Of a DNA stretch of 21,485 nucleotides, positions 16,566 through 21,485 are shown piece by piece; within the stretch, counting starts at the first letter, position 1, and the number at the start of each line of letters is the position of its first letter. Position numbers and translations under genes: made by a program. Under the pieces are notes generated by a model that was given only the letters and a program-made list of their open reading frames with translations, searched no databases and had not been told where the DNA came from. This stretch comes from Bacteroidetes bacterium UBA6183. Its GTDB lineage: Bacteria > Bacteroidota > Bacteroidia > UKL13-3. The stretch spans positions 1 through 21,485 of the forward strand of contig DITN01000006.1 in the NCBI GenBank assembly GCA_002422865.1, written 5' to 3'.

Positions 16566-18269
16566 TTACTCTGCTTTAAACCATGTAATGATTTGCGCAA
16601 ATAACATCACCAATAAACAACCAATTACGTTTAACCAAAGAAAAGAAACGATGTCGGCCACATAAACGGCAATAACTCCCGTTTCGGCAATAATAGCAGC
16701 ATAAAACACGGCCCTTGCGCCAATTTTTTTCATGTAAAATGCCACCACAAAAATACCTAACATGGTGCCATAAAATAAACTGCCTAAAATATTTACGGCT
16801 TCAATTAAACTGCCTAATTGAGAGGCAAACATAGCAGTGGCAATACAAAATAATCCCCAAAATAAGGTAATCCAACGTGATGCATGGTAATAATGTTCAT
16901 CACTTTTATCCGGGTACCACAAACGTTTGTATACGTCAATTACAGTTGATGAAGCCAATGAATTTAATGCAGCAGCAATACTTCCCCAAGCGGCTAAAAA
17001 TATCACAGCAATCAATAACCCAATTAAACCTTTGGGTAAGTTTTGGGTAACAAAATATAAAAAGATGTAGTTGGTATCGTTTATATCGGCTGTTTTATCG
17101 GCTTCTTTAATCAGCTTTAAAGTTTGGCTGCGCGTTTCTTGTTTCTGCTTGATGGTTTCTTGTAACGCATGTTGAACTAGTGCTGTTTGTTGGGGATTGT
17201 TGGTATGAATGGCATCAACCAATTGTTGGGTTTGATATTGAGAGATTTTATTTAATGAATCGTGTTTGGCTTGATGTGTTGCAATAGGTAAAGTGTATTC
17301 AGTTTTTGCCGCTGCTTTGTTTAATTGTGCCTGATTAAAAAATACGGGTGAATCGTAAAACATATAAAATGAAAACACCAATGCACCAATTAATAAAATT
17401 AAAAATTGCATGGGTACTTTAACCAATCCGTTCATCAATAAACCTATTCTGCTTTCTTTAATGTCTTTTGCGGTAAGGTAACGCCCAACCTGACTTTGAT
17501 CGGTGCCAAAATAGGAGAGGGCTAGAAAGAAACCTCCAATTACACCACTCCAAATGTTGTATTTATCTTTCCACCAAACGCTATCTGTTACATCAATTTT
17601 AGTTTCAATAATGTTTAGCTTTCCCATTTTACCGGCAACTTGCAAAGCATCAGTAAACCCAACACCATCGGGTAATAAATGTACCACCATGTAACCTGCT
17701 AAAAACATGCCCACAAACACAATAAATAACTGTTGCATTTGTGTATAAGCCACTGCTTTTGCGCCACCTGTAATGGTGTAAATAATCAACAAGCCACCCA
17801 TTACCAAGTTGGTTACATAAATGTTCCAACCCATTAACGATGATAAAATAATAGAAGGCGCGTAAATGCTAATTCCGGTTGAAAGTCCGCGGGAAACCAA
17901 AAACAAAATGGAGGTAAGTGTGCGTGTTCTTAAATCAAAACGTTGCTCTAAATATTCGTAAGCGGTGTATACTTTTAGTTTGTGATAAATAGGTACAAAT
18001 GTGATGCAAAGCACCACCATGGCTAAAGGTAAACCAAAGTAATATTGCACAAAACGCATCCCGTCTGTGTATGCCTGACCCGGTGCAGAAAGAAAAGTAA
18101 TGGCACTGGCTTGCGTGCCCATAATGGATAGCAAAATTAAAAACCAACTCATGGAGTTGTTGCCTTTAAAATAACTGTCTAAGTTTTTTTCGTGCGTGCT
18201 TTTATAAACTCCGTAAGCTATTACGGCAATAAGTGTTACAATTAGTACAATCCAATCTATGCTGCTCAT
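16566..18269 (-). CDS. Sodium:solute symporter (SSS family)
   Basis: The 567-residue protein has the SSS pattern: an N-terminal helix (IDWIVLIVTLIAVIAYGVY), then the family blocks FLSAPGQAYTDG, YTAYEYLEQRFDLRTRTLTS, GGAKAVAYTQMQQLFIVFVG and LSYFGTDQSQVGRYLTAKD, and 13 or so membrane segments. Between about residues 300 and 400 there is a long soluble Gln/Lys-rich insertion (QAQLNKAAAKTEYT ... KQKQETRSQTLKLIKE). It is followed by a return to membrane sequence at FLYFVTQNLPKGLIGLL. Such insertions occur in Bacteroidota SSS proteins. The substrate is not predictable; the family takes up sugars, amino acids, sialic acid and others using sodium. Its start codon overlaps the stop of the 32-residue protein in an ATGA, so the two are translationally coupled. 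Upstream lie the GxxExxY block and a PIG-L deacetylase. Confidence 0.93.
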   Translation of the reverse strand: MSSIDWIVLIVTLIAVIAYGVYKSTHEKNLDSYFKGNNSMSWFLILLSIMGTQASAITFLSAPGQAYTDGMRFVQYYFGLPLAMVVLCITFVPIYHKLKVYTAYEYLEQRFDLRTRTLTSILFLVSRGLSTGISIYAPSIILSSLMGWNIYVTNLVMGGLLIIYTITGGAKAVAYTQMQQLFIVFVGMFLAGYMVVHLLPDGVGFTDALQVAGKMGKLNIIETKIDVTDSVWWKDKYNIWSGVIGGFFLALSYFGTDQSQVGRYLTAKDIKESRIGLLMNGLVKVPMQFLILLIGALVFSFYMFYDSPVFFNQAQLNKAAAKTEYTLPIATHQAKHDSLNKISQYQTQQLVDAIHTNNPQQTALVQHALQETIKQKQETRSQTLKLIKEADKTADINDTNYIFLYFVTQNLPKGLIGLLIAVIFLAAWGSIAAALNSLASSTVIDVYKRLWYPDKSDEHYYHASRWITLFWGLFCIATAMFASQLGSLIEAVNILGSLFYGTMLGIFVVAFYMKKIGARAVFYAAIIAETGVIAVYVADIVSFLWLNVIGCLLVMLFAQIITWFKAE

Positions 18270-18364
18270 GAAAAATATTGCGTAAACAAATAAAACAATA
18301 TTATCTCCACAACCAAAGCACCAATAACGGTGATGTACCAGGTATTAAATTTTTCTTCTTTCAT
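18266..18364 (-). CDS. 32-residue single-helix membrane microprotein coupled to the symporter
   Basis: The reading is MKEEKFNTWYITVIGALVVE then IILFYLFTQYFS: a short charged head (four of six residues Lys/Glu at 2-5) followed by one hydrophobic helix of about 20 residues. Its TGA stop overlaps the symporter ATG (ATGA, 4 nt), the classic arrangement for coupled partners of equal or linked dose. The open frame extends upstream to 18469, but that extension is made of the repeat array, so the ATG at 18364 is the sensible start. It resembles in layout the small accessory proteins encoded next to other transporters (for example the DUF485 protein beside ActP), although it is much shorter and I see no sequence identity. 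A role in symporter assembly or regulation is inferred. Confidence 0.65.
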   Translation of the reverse strand: MKEEKFNTWYITVIGALVVEIILFYLFTQYFS

Positions 18365-18373
18365 AATTTGCTT

Positions 18374-18568
18374 TTTAACCACAGCGACCACAGTGTTTTT
18401 GCACAGCGATAGCAGTGAGTTTTGATTATAAATATTTTGCCTGTTAGGCGATTTAACCACAGCGACCACAGTATTTTTGCACAGCGATAACAGCGGTTTG
18501 TTGATGCTGCATTCTGTATAATTTGCCTTTTAAACACAGCGAAACGTTGTTTTAAACAGCGATAACAG
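18374..18568 (+). repeat. Left repeat array, three units of about 40 bp
   Basis: Units at 18374-18415 and 18452-18493 are 42 bp long and differ at only two positions. Each reads TTTAACCACAGCGACCACAG, then a T run, then GCACAGCGATAGCAG or GCACAGCGATAACAG. A third, diverged unit lies at 18529-18568 (TTTAAACACAGCGA ... ACAGCGATAACAG). The first and third units are also preceded by a shared ATAATTTGC sequence. The array occupies the leader of the microprotein/symporter operon and the 3' side of the GxxExxY gene. Confidence 0.85.
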
Positions 18569-18573
18569 CGCTT

Positions 18574-18957
18574 TTAAATTTTACCGTTGATGATGCGTTT
18601 GATACCATCTTTTAAGTATTGTGAGTTGAAGTTAATCAATAAACCGAGTTTACAATTTGCCAATCTCAAATAGGTTAAGGTTTGAGCGAGATGTAAATCA
18701 GTTAATGCTTCAACCGACTTTAACTCCACAATAACAGAGTTTTCAACCAACAAATCAGCACGATAACCGCAGTCTAATTTTACCTCTTCATAAACCAGCG
18801 GAAGTGCAACTTCTTTTTGAACCCAAAGAGATGTTTTCTTTAACTCGTAAAAGAGGCATTCTTTGTATGCCGACTCTAACAAGCCTGGTCCTATTGATCT
18901 GTGTATTTTAAACGCTGCATCCAAAATTTCAGTCGCTATTTCATTTTCATGTTTCAT
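18574..18957 (-). CDS. GxxExxY family protein (PDDEXK-like fold)
   Basis: The 127-residue protein carries the family hallmark G25-L-L-E28-S-A-Y31 within HRSIGPGLLESAYKECL. It also has a nuclease-like core: D68 (CGYRADLLVEN), E78-x-K80 (VIVELKS) and Q92 in the following helix (HLAQTLTYLRLA). This D/ExK/Q order is that of PDDEXK nucleases, and the acidic and lysine residues are all present. The family is widespread in Bacteroidota and Planctomycetes in many copies per genome, with no established function that I know. The gene is complete, has no decay, and starts at the ATG at 18957. It lies on the same strand as its neighbours and is flanked on both sides by repeats of one sequence family. It could be a standalone endonuclease, a regulator of the repeats, or a selfish gene. 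Confidence 0.88.
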   Translation of the reverse strand: MKHENEIATEILDAAFKIHRSIGPGLLESAYKECLFYELKKTSLWVQKEVALPLVYEEVKLDCGYRADLLVENSVIVELKSVEALTDLHLAQTLTYLRLANCKLGLLINFNSQYLKDGIKRIINGKI

Positions 18958-18973
18958 TTATCAAATTTTTATA

Positions 18974-19335
18974 CAATCGCTGCTATCGCTAAAGTTAAAG
19001 AATTTAACCATCGTTGTGCTCGCAACTTCTCATGCCCAATCGCTGCTCTCGCAGTGTATCCGTGGTGGTCGCTGTGTTTAAACAAGTTAATCAATCGCTG
19101 CTATCGCAATGGTTAAAGAATTTAACCATAGTTGTGCTCGCAACTTCTCATGCCCAATCGCTGCTCTCGCTGTTTTCCCTGAACTAAGGAACGCAGTGGT
19201 CGCTGTGTTTAAACAAGTCAATCAACCGCTGCTATCGCAATGGTTAAAGAATTTAACAATCGCTGAGCTCGCTTTTTAGTCTTCTTCCTACCAATCGCTG
19301 CTCTCGCAGTATATCCGTGGTGGTCGCTGTGTTTT
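18974..19335 (-). repeat. Right repeat array, three tandem units of 113-131 bp
   Basis: Units are at 18974-19091, 19092-19222 and 19223-19335. On the minus strand each unit reads in order: AACACAGCGACCAC, a TGCGAGAGCAGCGATTGG-like word, a variable middle (GCGAGCACAAC in two units), then in two units the 7-bp dyad GGTTAAATTCTTTAACC (it is imperfect in the unit at 19223), and finally GCGATAGCAGCG. The second unit has an extra stretch near 19170-19195. The word GCGAnAGCAGCG recurs about twice per unit. No gene is visible in this 400-base stretch. The array is the 5' leader of the GxxExxY gene. Confidence 0.88.
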
Positions 19336-19367
19336 AATCCCCTTGTGGTTAAATCCCCTTGTGGTTA
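19336..19367. repeat. 16-bp exact tandem duplication
   Basis: AATCCCCTTGTGGTTA occurs twice head to tail (19336-19351 and 19352-19367), ending 5 nt before the end of the deacetylase gene. It joins the right array to the gene and may mark the edge of the repeat block. Confidence 0.9.
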
Positions 19368-19372
19368 ATTTG

Positions 19373-21485
19373 TTACTTTCCAAGTTCAATCAAATTCACT
19401 AAAAACCTATAAGAACCTGGAACACCTGCAGGGAGTTGGCGGAAGAAAACTAAACCTGTGTACACAAAATTTCCTTTGCCATGTTTTGCAATAATCAACG
19501 CACCATTATCTGGTTTGCCTTTTGGCGATACGCCACCAACGGTCATTTCGTAAGGGTCGGTCATGCTGATGGGTGCCACGTAATTACTGTCCCAATCGCC
19601 TGCATGGTAAATACTGCGCTCTTGCATCCAACCTTCAAAATCTTTCTCGGTAATTTTATTGGGTGTGTTAAACACCGCATGATTTGGCAACAAGAAATTT
19701 ACTTTTGCTTCTTCATCGGTAATGCGGTTGCGTGTAATTTTAAACTTATACGGACCAATATCGCTGCTTAATGGACCGGCCCAGCTGTTAGTGTTGTATT
19801 GCACAATTAAGTTGCCTCCTGCAGCTACATAATCCATCAATTTTTGTTTAAAGGATAACAATTTTTCGTTGGTATTGTAAGCACGCACTCCGGTAATAAT
19901 GGCATCGTAATTACTTAAGTTTTCACTCGCTAATTTATCATCTGTCAAGGTTACTACTTCATAGCCAAGCTGACTTAAACATGCTTGTACTTCATCGCCC
20001 GCACCGGGAATGTAACCAATACGTTTGCTCTTTTTCACTACATCTAACTTCACCAGTTTTACTTCGGCTTCCGGGAATAAGGTTTGAATGGGAATATGAT
20101 CGTATTTAATTTCTTTGATGCCTTTGGTGTAGGTTTGGCCATCCACTATAGCAGTGATGCTGATTGTGGTGTCTTGAGCACCTTCGTATGGATTTATTTC
20201 TAAAACAATTTCCTCAACATCTCCTTTTTTAGCTAAACTAAATGTGAAAGCACTCTCTGTTGGTGCTTTGAGTTGATTGTTAAACTTACTTCCTTTAAGC
20301 ACAACATACCAACCTTTAGGTAGGGCAATTTGCATTAAGCCGTTTACACTATCTCTTCCGGCTTTAAGGCTTACACGAAGTTCTTTAACTTTATTATCAG
20401 TAAATGTAACCAATTTGCTCTGCGGATTGATCATTACTGGAGGTGTAATCACCACCGGGCGGTATAATTCTCCTTTTTCGGGGTCGACCCATTTATAATT
20501 TGGGGGCATTTTTAGAAAAATTGGAAAGCTATTATTAATAGTTATGGTATTTGTCGTATTAATAGTAAAAGGTGGGTGACTTTCTTTCCGATGGGTGTTG
20601 TTGAAGTCATATTGAAACATTTCGTTTCTAATTGACTTATTTAACCAATACAAATTACTTGTATTTTGACCTCCAATAATATTCACAGAGCCTTTTTCTA
20701 GAGTTCCACTGTAAGCTTTGTTTCTGAAATTAATTGTATTGTGTTGTAAGACGATAGAATCATCAAGAGAGTATGATTGTTTCGAGCTGGTCAATTCATA
20801 GAAAATTCCCTCGCAATTAATAATAATATTATTCATTTCCTCACCTTTATACTCAAGGTAGCTTTTATTAAATGAAGAGGTGTAATGAAATTGATTTAAT
20901 AATTTAATGAGGCTAGCGGTTGATTTTTCAGGACTTTCAATCTTGTAATCTTTTATAATCTTATCAATCATACCTCCAATCTTCTTTCCACCTTTCACTC
21001 GCTTCCAACTAAAATCAATTCCTTCAAAAATGTCTTTTAATCCGGCAGTGTCGCCTTTAATGGGTTTAAAGTATTCAAAGTATTCGCCACGTTGTTTGGC
21101 ACTGCCAAAGCCTTGGCTTTTGTGCATGCTGCGGCTTTCGGCTGAAATCTCCCCATAACTTTTGCCTAACAACGGGTTGTAACCGCCCACATCTAATTTT
21201 AGGTAAGGACTCATATCTGCATTTGGGTTTTGAAACCTTGTACTCACATTCCAAAACAACCTGCGTGGTTTCCAAACTTCTACATGTTGCAATTGCTCCG
21301 GGAATCGGGTAGGGTCGCCTGCAGCATCAAAAGCTTCTTCGGCTAATATGGCTGAGGTGGTATGATGTCCGTGTCCACCGCTACCATCGGTTGCAAAACG
21401 GGTAATGATAATATCGGGTCTAAAGTTGCGTATCACCCAAACCATATCACTTAAAATAGAATCCTTGTTCCATTTTTGTAAAGTT
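19373..21485 (-). CDS. Large PIG-L/LmbE-type deacetylase, N-terminus beyond the window
   Basis: At least 704 residues are visible. The frame is open to the window edge, so the start and the AHPDDE motif expected of PIG-L enzymes lie outside. The visible end of the catalytic domain has IRNFRPDIIITRFATDGSGG and HGHHTTSAILAEEAF, the second metal-site region. A long middle part of beta-rich sequence follows. The end is a Rossmann-like domain (about nt 19790-20030: RIGYIPGAGDEVQACLSQLG, YDAIITGVRAYN, YVAAGGNLIVQYNT) that looks like the ThuA/glutamine-amidotransferase-like fold. The family removes N-acetyl groups from glycans or glycoconjugates using zinc. Location is probably periplasmic, by analogy with similar long Bacteroidota proteins. 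Nt 20510-21000 is clearly richer in A and T (about 30% GC) than the rest of the gene. Confidence 0.88.
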   Translation of the reverse strand, partial: TLQKWNKDSILSDMVWVIRNFRPDIIITRFATDGSGGHGHHTTSAILAEEAFDAAGDPTRFPEQLQHVEVWKPRRLFWNVSTRFQNPNADMSPYLKLDVGGYNPLLGKSYGEISAESRSMHKSQGFGSAKQRGEYFEYFKPIKGDTAGLKDIFEGIDFSWKRVKGGKKIGGMIDKIIKDYKIESPEKSTASLIKLLNQFHYTSSFNKSYLEYKGEEMNNIIINCEGIFYELTSSKQSYSLDDSIVLQHNTINFRNKAYSGTLEKGSVNIIGGQNTSNLYWLNKSIRNEMFQYDFNNTHRKESHPPFTINTTNTITINNSFPIFLKMPPNYKWVDPEKGELYRPVVITPPVMINPQSKLVTFTDNKVKELRVSLKAGRDSVNGLMQIALPKGWYVVLKGSKFNNQLKAPTESAFTFSLAKKGDVEEIVLEINPYEGAQDTTISITAIVDGQTYTKGIKEIKYDHIPIQTLFPEAEVKLVKLDVVKKSKRIGYIPGAGDEVQACLSQLGYEVVTLTDDKLASENLSNYDAIITGVRAYNTNEKLLSFKQKLMDYVAAGGNLIVQYNTNSWAGPLSSDIGPYKFKITRNRITDEEAKVNFLLPNHAVFNTPNKITEKDFEGWMQERSIYHAGDWDSNYVAPISMTDPYEMTVGGVSPKGKPDNGALIIAKHGKGNFVYTGLVFFRQLPAGVPGSYRFLVNLIELGK

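Larger units (their letters stand above)
18365..19372. other. GxxExxY gene block with flanking inverted repeat arrays
   Basis: This whole stretch between the deacetylase stop codon and the microprotein start codon consists of one small gene (18574-18957, minus) and repeats of one related sequence family on both sides. The left side carries ACAGCGACCAC and GCGATAGCAG on the plus strand; the right side carries the same words on the minus strand. The exact 14-mer TTTAAACACAGCGA occurs on the plus strand at 18529-18542 and as its complement at 19069-19082 and 19200-19213. There is no transposase, reverse transcriptase or recombinase. The block behaves like an insertion into a deacetylase/symporter neighbourhood, but its mechanism is unknown. 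Confidence 0.65.

Noticed and set aside
18365..18469. Longer 67-residue version of the microprotein
   Set aside because: The extra 35 residues are read through the repeat array and start at a non-ATG codon position; the conserved-looking membrane part begins at the ATG at 18364.
18863..19116. Two plus-strand frames of about 70 residues
   Set aside because: They are antisense to the GxxExxY gene and run into the repeats, with no recognisable protein features.
18974..19335. Possible CRISPR array
   Set aside because: Units are unequal (113-131 bp), similar along their whole length and without distinct spacers, and no cas gene is present.
18365..19372. Retron, diversity-generating element or classical insertion sequence
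   Set aside because: There is no reverse transcriptase, transposase or recombinase frame in or next to the block; only the PDDEXK-like protein is encoded.

Overview
This window looks like a piece of chromosome from a member of the Bacteroidota, roughly 40% GC. The evidence is two proteins with type IX secretion (type B, gliding-motility-associated) C-terminal sorting domains, start sites without Shine-Dalgarno sequences, promoters of the TTTG / TAnnTTTG kind, a DUF2911 protein, and an LPS gene (lpxB). I cannot name the genus. No tRNA, rRNA, CRISPR array or insertion sequence with a transposase is visible.

Layout. 1-966: the 3' end of a large secreted PKD-type protein with a T9SS type B domain. 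1028-2227: an MFS transporter, convergent with a family 2 glycosyltransferase (2296-3117, minus). 3270-3521: a compact, self-contained transcription unit for a 46-residue very basic protein, with a near-consensus promoter and a perfect 15-bp terminator hairpin. 3984-6899: a two-gene operon made of a small T9SS type B protein and a 793-residue collagen-like protein. The latter has about 172 uninterrupted Gly-X-Y triplets and a BclA-like C-terminal trimerisation domain. 6940-8049: lpxB (minus), sharing a bidirectional terminator with the collagen gene. 8130-9026: a membrane-anchored coiled-coil protein. 9184-9396: a small membrane protein (minus). 9489-12320: uvrA (minus), divergent from an MsbA-like ABC exporter (12478). 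The exporter is followed by an FlK-like thioesterase, an atypical short-chain dehydrogenase and a DUF2911/TPR secreted protein, ending at 16513 in a strong hairpin.

16566-21485 all reads on the minus strand: a PIG-L deacetylase of large size (incomplete at the window edge), a GxxExxY-family PDDEXK-like protein, a 32-residue membrane microprotein and a sodium:solute symporter that overlaps the microprotein by 4 nt. The GxxExxY gene lies between two repeat arrays of opposite orientation (three roughly 40-bp units on one side, three 113-131-bp units on the other) plus a 16-bp tandem duplication. The whole block of about 1 kb fills the space between the deacetylase stop codon and the microprotein start codon.

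The strongest candidate for something undescribed is this GxxExxY/repeat block, which looks like a nuclease-fold gene packaged with its own repeat family. The next most interesting items are the chimeric collagen-like protein with its T9SS partner, the isolated 46-residue basic protein, and the symporter-coupled microprotein.
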